53,873 nucleotides of DNA from Prevotella sp. (GCA_017557405.1 JAFYYV010000007.1:1-53873), one strand, 5' to 3'. Positions 33,403 to 42,576 are shown, counted from the first letter of the stretch. Notes: a model not told the origin generated them from the sequence alone. Made by a program: numbers and translations.

Positions 33403-35130
33403 TTATGAGCGGGCAATATACTTGAAGTTGCGATAGAGGTCGGTTTCGATGTAACGGATACCAGCTCCTTGCGCCACTTTCTGCCTCTTTTGCTCAGTCT
33501 TTTGTTGTTCTGGCTTCACAGGGAAGGATGCGTTTTCCTTGAAAACCTTCAACGCTTCTTTGATGACAGGGTCATCTTGGTTCAGGTATTGGTTCCAAGA
33601 GTCCTCGTCGAGCATATTGTAGATGATGCGGCTGTGGATGTATCGCTCGAGCAGTTTATGCGATTTCATGATCATCAGATTGCGACGTTTCAATCCGTGG
33701 CCATCTGCATAAACGGCAAACTTCTCCACCATGTTTTGTTTGGTCAAATAATCGGCCAAGCGAGACATCTCCTTGAAATTGTTGAGCTTGAGACGGTTGT
33801 TGTCGGTGTATGTGTAGGCAAATTGCAGGATGAGTCCGCTCATCGACGCTTGTTTGTAATAAGATGTCATATCGGTGGTATCCTCGGGTACGAAGATGTC
33901 AGGCGTGATGCCGCCACCACCGAACACTTCGCGTCCTATGCCGGTATGGTAGGCTGGTCCTGTGTGCTTAATGCTATCTTGGTTGAAGAATTCACCATGC
34001 TGGTATCGCGTCATCAAGTCTTGTTCGTAGTTATCATCTTTACCCATTTCGTAGGGCTTTTGGATGCAACGTCCTGAAGGTGTGTAGTATCGGGCGATGG
34101 TCAGCCTAATCATCGAACCGTCGTTGAATCCGATCTGTTGCTGAACGAGTCCTTTTCCGAAAGAGCGTCGGCCGATGATGGTGGCACGGTCATTGTCTTG
34201 CATAGCACCTGCAAAGATCTCGGAAGCCGAAGCAGAACCTTCGTTGATAAGAACGATGAGTGGAAGTTTCTGATAACTTCCATGTCCGTTTGAACGGTAT
34301 TCCTGTCGTGCCGACTTGCGTCCTTCTGTATATACAATGAGTTTATTGCGTGGTAGGAACTCGTTGGAGATTTGAATGGCTCGGTCGAGATAACCGCCTG
34401 TATTATCGCGCAAGTCGATGATGAGGTTATTGAATCCTTCTTCGGAGAGTGCAGCCAATGCCACCAATAGTTCGGCATAGGTTGTTTCACCAAAGTTCTT
34501 GATGCGGATGTATCCTGTCTCTTCATCAATCATGTAGGTGGAGCTGATGCTTCGCTGGGGAATCTCGCCACGAGTGATGGTAATGTCTTTGACATCTTTG
34601 TGTCCATAGCGCATGATTCCGACCTTGACTTTTGTGTCCTTGGGACCTTTTAGTCGGTGCATGGCTTCTTGGTTGGTACATTCTTTTCCAACGAACAGTT
34701 GGTCGTCGATGGTCACGATTTTATCGCCTGCCAATAGCCCAGCACGTTCTGCGGGACCATTTTTGATGACATTTTGCACATGAATGGTATCCTCGCGAAT
34801 GGTGAATTCAATACCTATACCAGAGAATGAACCTTTCAGGTCGTCGTTGGCGGTCTGCACGTCTTGCTTGCTGAGATAAACCGAGTGCGGGTCAAGTTCG
34901 GCAAGTATTTGTGGAATGGCGTTTTCCACCAATGAATCAATATTGACGGTGTCCACATACTGGTCGTCGATGATATGTAGTAGATTATTGAGTCGGTTGC
35001 TGCCCGAATTGATGATGTTGAGCCTATTGCCTGAGAAATGGTTGGCATAGAAACTCCCAATGATGATGCCTATGACAACGCATAGGGTCAACAAGATGGG
35101 CATGTAACGGTTTGACTTATTCTGATTCAT
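33403..35130 (-). CDS. S41 family C-terminal processing peptidase
   Basis: Serine protease of 575 residues with one N-terminal membrane anchor (about 10-28). It has a PDZ domain (about 95-185, SGIGIEFTIREDTIHVQNVIKNGPAERAGLLAGDKI) and the S41 catalytic core. NEGSASASE contains the nucleophile Ser301 and SFGKGLVQ the general base Lys326. Members cleave C-termini of periplasmic proteins. A C-terminal extension (about 440-575) is common in Bacteroidota. Its ATG overlaps the end of the upstream fusion gene by 14 bases. The alternative name Prc would be less apt. Confidence 0.92.
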   Translation of the reverse strand: MNQNKSNRYMPILLTLCVVIGIIIGSFYANHFSGNRLNIINSGSNRLNNLLHIIDDQYVDTVNIDSLVENAIPQILAELDPHSVYLSKQDVQTANDDLKGSFSGIGIEFTIREDTIHVQNVIKNGPAERAGLLAGDKIVTIDDQLFVGKECTNQEAMHRLKGPKDTKVKVGIMRYGHKDVKDITITRGEIPQRSISSTYMIDEETGYIRIKNFGETTYAELLVALAALSEEGFNNLIIDLRDNTGGYLDRAIQISNEFLPRNKLIVYTEGRKSARQEYRSNGHGSYQKLPLIVLINEGSASASEIFAGAMQDNDRATIIGRRSFGKGLVQQQIGFNDGSMIRLTIARYYTPSGRCIQKPYEMGKDDNYEQDLMTRYQHGEFFNQDSIKHTGPAYHTGIGREVFGGGGITPDIFVPEDTTDMTSYYKQASMSGLILQFAYTYTDNNRLKLNNFKEMSRLADYLTKQNMVEKFAVYADGHGLKRRNLMIMKSHKLLERYIHSRIIYNMLDEDSWNQYLNQDDPVIKEALKVFKENASFPVKPEQQKTEQKRQKVAQGAGIRYIETDLYRNFKYIARS

Positions 35131-37645
35131 TTGTGTCTGGATTGATATATATTAATTCAATATTGGCTCTTTTCAAGAGTTTGATACCGTCATCAAGTCT
35201 GTATTTTTCTCCATAGACCACTCGCTTGATGCCAGCTTGGATGATGAGTTTTGCACATTCAATACATGGCGAGGCTGTGACATAGAGTGTGGAACCATCG
35301 CTGTTATTGCTGCTTCGTGCTAATTTTGTAATGGCATTTGCTTCAGCATGCAACACATAGGGCTTTGTCAGTCCGTTGTCATCCTCGCAAATATTCTCAA
35401 ATCCACTAGGGGTTCCATTGTAGCCGTCGCTGATGATCATCTTGTCTTTCACGACAAGTGCTCCCACCTGCCGACGTTTGCAATAGGAATTCTCCGCCCA
35501 AATGCGAGCCATACGCAAATAGCGCTGGTCGAGCAGTTGTTGCTTTTTCTTCCTTATGTCTTCTTCTGTTTCTTTGATTCCGTTTCTTTCCAACAAGGCG
35601 TCAATGGTAGGTTCCTGTCCTCGGAAACGCTTATAGAGAGTCATCGGGTGCTCTGTTCCGCCTTTCGAGAGGATATTATCACGGAAACTCTGGGCTGTAG
35701 CTTGGTCGAAGATGCCATTTTGCTTGAACACACTGAATGCGTCTGCATCGAGCACTTCTGCCCATTTGTAACTATAATAGCCTGCAGCATAACCTCCTGC
35801 CATGATATGTGAGAATTGAGTGGTCATGCAGGTATCGGGCAGTTGTGGCGAGATGATAGCTTTTTCCCAGGCATGTTTCTCGAAGGTGATGATGTCCTCG
35901 TCGAATTTATCGCTCAAAGTATAGTAGGCCATATCAAGCAGTCCGAAACTGACTTGTCTCAGACATCCATTTCCTACCATGAAGTTGCGGCTTCTGACGA
36001 TGCGGTCGATGAGTTCATCAGGTAATGGCTCACCTGTTTGATAGTGGAAGGCGAAAGTGCGTAGGAACTCCTTCTCGATGGCGTAATTCTCCATGAATTG
36101 CGATGGAAGTTCGACAAAGTCCCACCAGACATTGGTGCCACTGAGGCTTTCAAAGTGGGTGTTGGCGAACATGCCGTGCAGAGAGTGTCCGAACTCATGG
36201 AGGAAAGTCTCCACTTCACCCAACGTGAGCAGAGCGGGATTGTCATCGGTAGGTTTCGTGAGATTCATCACAACGCTGACATGTGGGCGAACATTCACAC
36301 CCTTATGATCGATCCATTGTCCTTGGAACTCGGTCATCCAAGCACCACCCTGTTTGCCTTTGCGTGGGTGGAAGTCGGCATAGAAGACTGCCAAGAACGA
36401 ACCATCGCGGTCGAAGACCTCGTAGACTTTCACATCCGGATGGTAAACGGGTATCTCATGATTCTCCTTGAAGGTGATACCATAGAGACGATTGGCCAGG
36501 CCGAAGACTCCATCGATGACTTTGGACAGTTGGAAATAGGGGCGCAACATCTCGGCATCGATGTTGTATTGCTCCATTTTCAGCTTGTGTGAATAGAATG
36601 CGGTGTCCCACGGCTCCATCTTGAAATCTTCGCCCTCCAAGCGTTTGGCGATGGCTTCAACCTCCGCATTCTCTTTGATAGCTGTTGGCTTGTAAGCGTC
36701 AATCAGGTCGTTGAGCAGTCGATATACATTTTCGGTGTTGCTAGCCATACGGTGCTGCAACACGTAGTCAGCGTATGTCTTGTAGCCTAACAATTGTGCG
36801 ATTTCGCGTCGCAGATTGATGAGGCGTTTGCAAATTTCCAGGTTGTTCTCGTCGTTGTCGTGAATACCCTTCGTATTTCGCGCCATATACATCTGTTTGC
36901 GCAATTCACGTTGGGTGCTGTATGTGATGAATGGAGAATAGCTGGGATAGTCGAGCGTGAAAATCCAACCTTCTTCGCCAGCCTCTTTTGCTGCTTGTGC
37001 AGCAGCTTCGCGGGCAGTTGGAGGCAGACCGTCGAGTTGAGCCTCGTCGGTGATGTGTAGCTTGAAGGCCTTGTCCTCCTTTAAGAGGTTTTGTGAGAAT
37101 TGAAGGGAAAGGATACCAGCCTCCTCGGAAAGGGCGCGTAGGCGTTCCTTGTCTTCATCGTTGAGGAGAGCTCCACTACGAACAAAGCCGTCGTAGGCAT
37201 TGTCGAGCAACATTTGCTCCTCTGCATTGAGAGGACGATGATGCTCATAAACGTATTTCACACGTTCGAACAGTTTTTTGTTCAAACGTATATCGTTGGC
37301 ATGTTTGGTCAATATGGGGCTCATTTTTTGAGCCAATGCGTCGAGGTCGTCGTTGGTCTCAGCACTCAGCATGCACGAAAATGCATTCGATACACGACTC
37401 AACAAGTCATAATAGCCTTCGCCCTTTTCGTTGTCTACTCTGGCAATGGTGTTTTCGAATGTAGGTTCAGCTGGGTCGTTGACGATTTTGTCCGTCTCTT
37501 CGTCGTCACGTCGAATGCCTTCCATAAAGGCTTCCTCATAGTCTTCAGTACGTATACGATTGAAGGGCACGGTGTCGTGCGGAGTATTGTATGGCTCAAA
37601 AAAAGGATTCTTTCTTTGTTCTTTCTCTTTCATTTTTTCATTCAT
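35117..37645 (-). CDS. M3 peptidase (dipeptidyl carboxypeptidase-like) fused to dCMP deaminase
   Basis: One continuous frame of 842 residues. Residues about 1-690 are a complete M3 metallopeptidase with HEFGH (483-487) and a downstream zinc-ligand Glu in VELPSQ (512). Residues about 700-842 are a complete deoxycytidylate deaminase with RRQVGALVVKD, HAEANAI (His766, Glu768) and SPCIECAKLI (Cys794, Cys797). In related genomes I expect these as two adjacent genes, and here no stop separates them. The junction reads RNGIKETEEDIRKKK (about 688-702). It might be a true fusion, a stop-codon loss or a sequencing error. Peptide hydrolysis and dCMP to dUMP conversion are unrelated reactions. The next gene overlaps by 14 bases. 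Confidence 0.85.
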   Translation of the reverse strand: MNEKMKEKEQRKNPFFEPYNTPHDTVPFNRIRTEDYEEAFMEGIRRDDEETDKIVNDPAEPTFENTIARVDNEKGEGYYDLLSRVSNAFSCMLSAETNDDLDALAQKMSPILTKHANDIRLNKKLFERVKYVYEHHRPLNAEEQMLLDNAYDGFVRSGALLNDEDKERLRALSEEAGILSLQFSQNLLKEDKAFKLHITDEAQLDGLPPTAREAAAQAAKEAGEEGWIFTLDYPSYSPFITYSTQRELRKQMYMARNTKGIHDNDENNLEICKRLINLRREIAQLLGYKTYADYVLQHRMASNTENVYRLLNDLIDAYKPTAIKENAEVEAIAKRLEGEDFKMEPWDTAFYSHKLKMEQYNIDAEMLRPYFQLSKVIDGVFGLANRLYGITFKENHEIPVYHPDVKVYEVFDRDGSFLAVFYADFHPRKGKQGGAWMTEFQGQWIDHKGVNVRPHVSVVMNLTKPTDDNPALLTLGEVETFLHEFGHSLHGMFANTHFESLSGTNVWWDFVELPSQFMENYAIEKEFLRTFAFHYQTGEPLPDELIDRIVRSRNFMVGNGCLRQVSFGLLDMAYYTLSDKFDEDIITFEKHAWEKAIISPQLPDTCMTTQFSHIMAGGYAAGYYSYKWAEVLDADAFSVFKQNGIFDQATAQSFRDNILSKGGTEHPMTLYKRFRGQEPTIDALLERNGIKETEEDIRKKKQQLLDQRYLRMARIWAENSYCKRRQVGALVVKDKMIISDGYNGTPSGFENICEDDNGLTKPYVLHAEANAITKLARSSNNSDGSTLYVTASPCIECAKLIIQAGIKRVVYGEKYRLDDGIKLLKRANIELIYINPDTNESE

Positions 37646-37745
37646 ACTCGTACAATCGCGAATTATGATGCAAATTTAGTAAAATTCTCACACATAGAAT
37701 GTTACGATGATATATTTTTAACGTATATTACATGAAGAAGACCCT

Positions 37746-38417
37746 CTACATGATGAGCTTCTCCATTGCGGGAATGCTGATGACGCCTCGACGTAGTTGG
37801 ATGAGTCCTTCAGCCTGCATCTGGTTGAGCGCACGCGAAATCTCCAATCGACTGTCATTGAGTTCGTCAGCCAGTCGTGTCATCTTGATTTTCAACAGTT
37901 TCGGTCCTGCAGGACGCAGGCAATGCGATTCCACGAAAGCGATGATTCGCTTTTGCAAGTTGTTAGCTGCGGGATGCCAAAGTCGCCGTTGATGTTTCTG
38001 GCTTTGTGTGGAAAGGATGTTGAGGAGGTTCAATCGAAAAACGTAGATGTCAGCCAACTGGTTCACTTCGTGTTTGCCCAATGCCAAGAAATTGCATGGA
38101 GTAATGGCGCGGAATGTGCGGGTGTAACGTTGTGTCAGTCCGAAGAAACACTCAGGTTGTATGATGTCAGGCGCCTTCATCTGTTCAATGATCTCATATC
38201 CATGATCATCAGCCAATGCCGACACTTCAAGTTGTCCGTTGAGCAGGAAAAGCAAATGGTCGCAAGTGTCTCCTTCGGTGATGATAATGGTACCAGCATC
38301 GAATTTGTGGAATCCAAATGGCGTCTGTCCGACCGCTGTTGTCAGATCGGCCATGCTCATGCCTTGGAAAAGGGGTAGTTCGAGCAATCGTTCGTATATA
38401 TTGGAGTTGCTTTCCAT
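37746..38417 (-). CDS. Crp/Fnr family transcriptional regulator
   Basis: Regulator of 223 residues with an N-terminal cyclic-nucleotide-binding-like beta-barrel (about 10-125, GTIIITEGDTCDHLLFLLNGQLEVSALADDHGYEI). A dimer helix follows, then a C-terminal winged helix (about 150-218, MTRLADELNDSRLEISRALNQMQAEGLIQLRRGVISI). Cys residues are few and no Fnr-type cluster is seen, so it is not an obvious oxygen sensor. The ligand is unknown. It lies 35 bases downstream of apbE on the same strand. Confidence 0.88.
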   Translation of the reverse strand: MESNSNIYERLLELPLFQGMSMADLTTAVGQTPFGFHKFDAGTIIITEGDTCDHLLFLLNGQLEVSALADDHGYEIIEQMKAPDIIQPECFFGLTQRYTRTFRAITPCNFLALGKHEVNQLADIYVFRLNLLNILSTQSQKHQRRLWHPAANNLQKRIIAFVESHCLRPAGPKLLKIKMTRLADELNDSRLEISRALNQMQAEGLIQLRRGVISIPAMEKLIM

Positions 38418-38452
38418 GTTTTCTTACCTTTGGATTTTGCGACCTTAGTCGT

Positions 38453-39472
38453 TTATTCTATTATCTTGGACTTCATTGATGGTGAGAACCAAACAGCATT
38501 TTCTCCATTCTTATCGGAATAGATGAAATAGGCCATTAGTTCGGGATGCTTGTCCAGCACTTTACATGCCTCATCCAATCCCAATACCATAAACGATGTA
38601 GCATAGGCATCGGCAATCGCGCAGTTGTTGGCTAGGACTGTAGCTGAAAGGATGTTGTGCTGAACCGGATGACCAGTCTTGGGGTCGATGGTATGGGCGT
38701 ATTTCTTTCCGTTTTTGTAATAGAAATTGCGATAATTGCCACTTGTCGCCATTGCTTTGTCGGTCACATTGAGAATGGTTTGCAGTTCCTGGTTGACGCT
38801 CAAACTATCATCGGTGGGCTTGGTCACTCCAATCTTCCAAGGCAGCCGTTTCTCGCTGATGCCACTTGTAACAACCTCGCCTCCAATCTCAATCATGAAG
38901 TTCTTAACATCGCGAGAACGCAATAACCTAGCTACCACATCGCTCCCATAACCTTTGGCAATAGCCGAACAATCGAGCATGATACGAGGGTCTTGCTTAA
39001 CGATTATCCCGCCTTTCAAGTCGATTTTCTTGAATCCAATGATAGAGAGCAGACTGTCAACGGTTTGTTTCTCGGGCATCTGTCCTTGTTTGAAACCAAA
39101 TCCCCATGCATTGACCAATGGAGCAACAGTGATGTCGAATGCGCCACCAGTCTCTTCAGAAACCTTTTTGGCAAGCTCGAATACCTCGATGAACATCCTG
39201 TCTGGTTTTACAGGTTCATTGCGGTTAATCTTGGAAATAGTCGATTGCTCGTTGAACATGGAAAGAGACGCGTCAACTTGTTTCAACACAGCCACTATTT
39301 CCTCATTCAAGTCCTTGTCGCTTTGATAGGTGATGTTGTAGACAGTGCCAAAGATGAATCCTTGATTGTGCTGATAGGGCGTGTTTTGCTGTTGCCGGAT
39401 GATGAGCACCGAACCGACAACGAGCAATACCAAGAAAGGCACTTGCCAGATGAGTTTCTTCTTATTTGCCAT
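38453..39472 (-). CDS. apbE: FAD:protein FMN transferase (ApbE)
   Basis: Protein of 339 residues with an N-terminal membrane anchor (about 8-25) and an ApbE domain. It attaches FMN covalently to Thr residues of target flavoproteins, such as RnfG or NqrB/C. Seen are GTVYNITYQ, MFNEQSTISKINRN, GGAFDITVAPLVNAWGFG, LDCSAIAKGYGSDVV (metal/FAD site), GGEVVTSG, and HTIDPKTGHPV with ADAYATSFMVLG, the full family set. It overlaps DUF6048 by 11 bases. Its flavoprotein target is not in this window. Confidence 0.93.
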   Translation of the reverse strand: MANKKKLIWQVPFLVLLVVGSVLIIRQQQNTPYQHNQGFIFGTVYNITYQSDKDLNEEIVAVLKQVDASLSMFNEQSTISKINRNEPVKPDRMFIEVFELAKKVSEETGGAFDITVAPLVNAWGFGFKQGQMPEKQTVDSLLSIIGFKKIDLKGGIIVKQDPRIMLDCSAIAKGYGSDVVARLLRSRDVKNFMIEIGGEVVTSGISEKRLPWKIGVTKPTDDSLSVNQELQTILNVTDKAMATSGNYRNFYYKNGKKYAHTIDPKTGHPVQHNILSATVLANNCAIADAYATSFMVLGLDEACKVLDKHPELMAYFIYSDKNGENAVWFSPSMKSKIIE

Positions 39473-40196
39473 TCTTTATGTCTTTCTTTTTAGGTTGTTT
39501 TGCTCCACCAAGTTCGAAAATCACGTTGAAAGTACCTCCCAACCGTGTTCTTCCCGATTTACCATATCCAGGAACATACCAAGCGTTCCCCACATAGCCA
39601 TCGTCATGAGCCAGACGACGTTTATAGCGCACACTCCATCCCAATCTGATAGGACCCCATATCTTTGCATCGACACCACCGACGAATTCCAACCAATGGT
39701 AGTAGCACTCCACGTCTTTAGCCTTGAACTCAGCCGTCTCGCCCCAATGCGGGTCGGTTACACCTGGGCAGAACAAATCGAATTTGTATGAGGTGTATGC
39801 GTATCTGAATCCGCCATATAATCGATTGATGTCGTGCTTGTTTTTCATCAAGTTGAGATCCAATCCCACACGCCCATACGGGGCGGAAGTCTTGTAGGAG
39901 AGTCTTGTGGCAGCATCCTCAGCATCGGCCTTGCCCAATCCCAGTTCAAAGATGGGGAAGTATTTGTCTTTCAAATTCACTCTCAGCGCAGCCTCATATT
40001 GTCCATAGCTGCTGACAGCCATTTGAATCAAACCAACCATATCAGCCGACACCGCAACCCCTCGAAACAAGGCAGTGGTGTCCTTTGCTTCGGGCAAGAG
40101 TTTTGGCGTCTGGGCAAAGGCTCCCAATGGCAATAATGCCAACAGGCTATAGGCTAAGAACCTTGAAATATATTTCGAAGTGCGTCTTTGAATCAT
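39462..40196 (-). CDS. DUF6048 outer-membrane-type protein
   Basis: Secreted protein of 244 residues (signal peptide to about residue 28, GAFAQ). The mature sequence is beta-rich, with alternating patterns (EAALRVNLKDKYFPIFELGLGKADAED, YGRVGLDLNLM, LYGGFRYAYTSYKFDLF, IRLGWSVRYKRRL), suggesting a small outer membrane barrel. It matches what I know as DUF6048. Its ATG lies 50 bases inside the end of the DUF6452 gene, and it overlaps apbE, so the three are tightly coupled. Function unknown. Confidence 0.72.
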   Translation of the reverse strand: MIQRRTSKYISRFLAYSLLALLPLGAFAQTPKLLPEAKDTTALFRGVAVSADMVGLIQMAVSSYGQYEAALRVNLKDKYFPIFELGLGKADAEDAATRLSYKTSAPYGRVGLDLNLMKNKHDINRLYGGFRYAYTSYKFDLFCPGVTDPHWGETAEFKAKDVECYYHWLEFVGGVDAKIWGPIRLGWSVRYKRRLAHDDGYVGNAWYVPGYGKSGRTRLGGTFNVIFELGGAKQPKKKDIKNGK

Positions 40197-40689
40197 CGTA
40201 GGTCACGTTTCTGTTCTTAATGACAATAGAGTCGATGCCATGATGGGTGTAGCGAATGCTTTCAATGTGGTGGAAATAGTCAGGATTGCAATCGATGGAC
40301 TCAAAATGGGGAGTGTCTTGTTTTTTGACGGTCACAGTGTCAATGATTGTCATCCCACCCGATGTGCTGCGCTTGAAATACAGCACGTCTTCAGGTCGAT
40401 TGTAGCTCATAGGCAGCATGAAACTGTCCACCTCAGTGATGCTGTTGATGAGGTCTGGGTCGCTGCCGTCCAGCTTGTCGGTCGAAATGGTGAGATAATC
40501 CGTCAGATTGCTCACATTGCCCGCCAATTTGTATTTGGAGTAAACGAAATTGTTGAATGGGCAGTCGATGGTGGAGCATGAAATGAGGAATGCAGCCTGA
40601 AAGATGACGAGTGCCAAACCGAGCCATCGCCAACTCTTTCCTACGCATTCATGCGTTTCTGGCATATTGTATGTTTCCGGATTTTTCAT
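40147..40689 (-). CDS. DUF6452 lipoprotein
   Basis: Lipoprotein of up to 180 residues. The start may be 40689 (MKNPETYNMPETHEC) or 40665 (MPETHEC), and the lipobox is LISCSTIDCPF in either case. The mature part is beta-rich (YLTISTDKLDGSDPDLINSITEVDSFMLPMSYNRPEDVLYFKR, THFEIYFKVLSL). It pairs with DUF6048 in an overlapping arrangement of 50 bases, and its start codon abuts the GT2 stop codon. The two probably form an envelope pair. Function unknown. Confidence 0.7.
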   Translation of the reverse strand: MKNPETYNMPETHECVGKSWRWLGLALVIFQAAFLISCSTIDCPFNNFVYSKYKLAGNVSNLTDYLTISTDKLDGSDPDLINSITEVDSFMLPMSYNRPEDVLYFKRSTSGGMTIIDTVTVKKQDTPHFESIDCNPDYFHHIESIRYTHHGIDSIVIKNRNVTYDDSKTHFEIYFKVLSL

Positions 40690-41643
40690 TCAGATGGTCT
40701 TCTCAATCTGGTATTCATTCCTGTTGGTTGACGAGCGGCTGATGAGGTCGCCCAAGAAGCCGGCAAGGAAGAGTTGTGTTCCGATAAGCATGGTGGTCAA
40801 AGCGATGTAGAACCACGGAGACGATGTGATGAGTCGCTGAGGGATGTCGTTCGCCAGGCAATACAGCTTGTCCACGCCTAATGCGACCACCGAGATGAAT
40901 CCGATGAGGAACATGATGGTGCCCAAGAATCCAAACACATGCATGGGCTTTTTGCCGAATGTCCCTAAAAACCACAAGGTGATGAGGTCGAGATAACCAT
41001 TGACAAAGCGGTTCAATCCCATGAATTTCGACTTACCGAATTTACGTGCTTGGTGTTGCACCACCTTCTCGCCAATCTTGTCGAATCCAGCATTCTTGGC
41101 CAGATAGGGAATGAAACGATGCATCTCGCCGAACACCTCAATGTTCTTCACCACTTCGCTGCGATAGGCTTTCAGTCCGCAGTTGAAGTCGTGCAGATTT
41201 TTGATGCCGCTCACCTTGCGAGCCGTCGCATTGAACAGCTTGGTAGGAAGAGTCTTCGAGATGGGGTCATAGCGCTTCTGTTTATAGCCGCTCACAAGGT
41301 CATAACCATCCTCCTTGATCATGCGATAGAGCTCGGGAATCTCGTCGGGCGAATCTTGTAGGTCAGCATCCATCGTGATGACCACATCGCCTTTCGCCTC
41401 CTTGAATCCACAATACAGTGCAGGGCTTTTTCCGTAGTTGCGGCGGAATTTGATACCATGAACGTTGGGCGATTTGGCGCTCAGTTCTTCGATGACCTCC
41501 CACGACTTGTCGGTGGAGCCATCGTTGACGAATATCACTTCAAACGTGAAATTATTCTGGTTCATCACGCGCTCAATCCATTCGAAGAGCTCGGGCAGCG
41601 ATTCATCCTCGTTATAGAGAGGAATAACAACTGAAATGTCCAT
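40690..41643 (-). CDS. GT2 family glycosyltransferase (dolichol-phosphate-mannose-synthase-like)
   Basis: Membrane-attached family 2 glycosyltransferase of 317 residues. The GT-A domain shows VVIPLYNEDESLPEL, VIFVNDGSTDKSW, FRRNYGKSPALYCGF and ITMDADLQDSPDEIP (DxD). Two C-terminal membrane helices (about 230-255 and 267-290) place it with DPM1/ArnC-like enzymes that transfer sugars onto polyprenyl phosphate. It lies 15 bases downstream of the DUF4199 gene. The substrate cannot be read from sequence. Confidence 0.9.
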   Translation of the reverse strand: MDISVVIPLYNEDESLPELFEWIERVMNQNNFTFEVIFVNDGSTDKSWEVIEELSAKSPNVHGIKFRRNYGKSPALYCGFKEAKGDVVITMDADLQDSPDEIPELYRMIKEDGYDLVSGYKQKRYDPISKTLPTKLFNATARKVSGIKNLHDFNCGLKAYRSEVVKNIEVFGEMHRFIPYLAKNAGFDKIGEKVVQHQARKFGKSKFMGLNRFVNGYLDLITLWFLGTFGKKPMHVFGFLGTIMFLIGFISVVALGVDKLYCLANDIPQRLITSSPWFYIALTTMLIGTQLFLAGFLGDLISRSSTNRNEYQIEKTI

Positions 41644-41658
41644 TGTTTCTATATTTTT

Positions 41659-42192
41659 TTATGAATTTCGTATGATGTTGGCCTTGCGGGCGCATATGGC
41701 AGAGATAGGGATGCTGAGGAAGAATCCCACGACGAAGTTCTGCATCATGAAAGTGAAAGCCCACTGGATGGGGCTCATGCTTCCCATCATGTCTATCGTC
41801 TGCTTCATCTCTTGGGTGCTGATGCCATATTTCTCATAGATAGGGCCGATGGTGTTCATCGATTCGTTCAACATGCCGAAGAACCGACCTTGGTCCAGAT
41901 ATCTGAAATAGATGAACTGCGCGAGGGCGAACACCAACGAAGCGTAAACGAACGTGTAAAAGCTGTAGGCCAGTCCACGACGCATAGAGATGACGCCATC
42001 GAGCGCATAGTCGCGGAATTTGCAGAGCCGCCAACCCACGAAGAAAGGTGTGAGAAAGGCAAGCAGATTGCCCATCAAAGAGCCAGGAGACGCAACGATG
42101 AACGCGAAACTGGCAATCCATATCAGTGAGAGAAAGAAACCATCCTGCCGCGCGAATGCTTTCAGTTGCGCGAGGTCTTCTTTTTTTATCAT
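41659..42192 (-). CDS. DUF4199 membrane protein
   Basis: Membrane protein of 177 residues with four hydrophobic segments (about 20-60, 70-95 and 145-170) and a polar loop (about 105-140, GRFFGMLNESMNTIGPIYEKYGISTQEMKQTIDMMGSMSP). It matches DUF4199, which in Bacteroidota often lies directly upstream of a GT2 gene, as here. It is the first gene of a five-gene minus-strand run ending with apbE. Function unknown. Confidence 0.8.
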   Translation of the reverse strand: MIKKEDLAQLKAFARQDGFFLSLIWIASFAFIVASPGSLMGNLLAFLTPFFVGWRLCKFRDYALDGVISMRRGLAYSFYTFVYASLVFALAQFIYFRYLDQGRFFGMLNESMNTIGPIYEKYGISTQEMKQTIDMMGSMSPIQWAFTFMMQNFVVGFFLSIPISAICARKANIIRNS

Positions 42193-42218
42193 TTCAATTC
42201 TTCTATATTATTATTCGG

Positions 42219-42226
42219 CAAAATTA
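42219..42226 (-). promoter_or_regulatory. -7 element for the DUF4199-GT2 operon
   Basis: Minus strand TAATTTTG, 26 bases before the ATG. The -33 position has GTTG at 22 bases, a weak match. Confidence 0.45.
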
Positions 42227-42364
42227 CAAATAATAATTGATATATGTCCAACAGATAATTGATTATTTGCATTTTCGAGGATGTTTTTAATGCTTGGAAA
42301 CAAAAAGCAAGTTAAAAACTGCTAATTATTCACGTCTCATGTGCTTGTTTTGTTTTATTTGTGT

Positions 42365-42372
42365 TACCTTTG
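42365..42372 (+). promoter_or_regulatory. -7 element for SRP RNA
   Basis: TACCTTTG matches TAnnTTTG. It lies about 23 bases before the 5' stem of the SRP RNA. Confidence 0.55.
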
Positions 42373-42395
42373 CACCCGCTTAACGCGAAAAAACA

Positions 42396-42493
42396 TGGGC
42401 AAGTCCTGTACGGCCAGCTCCCTCGGAATCCTCCAGGACGGGAACGTAGCAAAGGTACTTGGTTGTAGCGGCGCGATACAGACAGCTTGCCCA
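42396..42493 (+). ncRNA. ffs: Signal recognition particle RNA (small bacterial type)
   Basis: About 98 nt. The ends TGGGCAAG (42396-42403) and CTTGCCCA (42486-42493) pair perfectly. The apical part contains CCAGGACGGGAACGTAGCAA, matching the conserved GGAA-loop/Ffh-binding region of bacterial SRP RNAs. It is short and lacks an Alu domain. A tRNA gene begins three bases later. Confidence 0.9.
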
Positions 42494-42496
42494 CCC

Positions 42497-42570
42497 GCCT
42501 CTTTAGCTCAGTTGGCCAGAGCACGTGATTTGTAATCTCGGGGTCGTTGGTTCGAATCCGACAAGAGGCT
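42497..42570 (+). tRNA. tRNA-Thr (anticodon TGT)
   Basis: Acceptor GCCTCTT pairs with AAGAGGC. The D arm is GCTCAGTTGGCCAGAGC, the anticodon loop is TTTGTAA with TGT at 42531-42533, and the T arm has GGTTCGAATCC. CCA is not encoded. It lies three bases after the SRP RNA. Confidence 0.97.
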
Positions 42571-42576
42571 CGCCCG

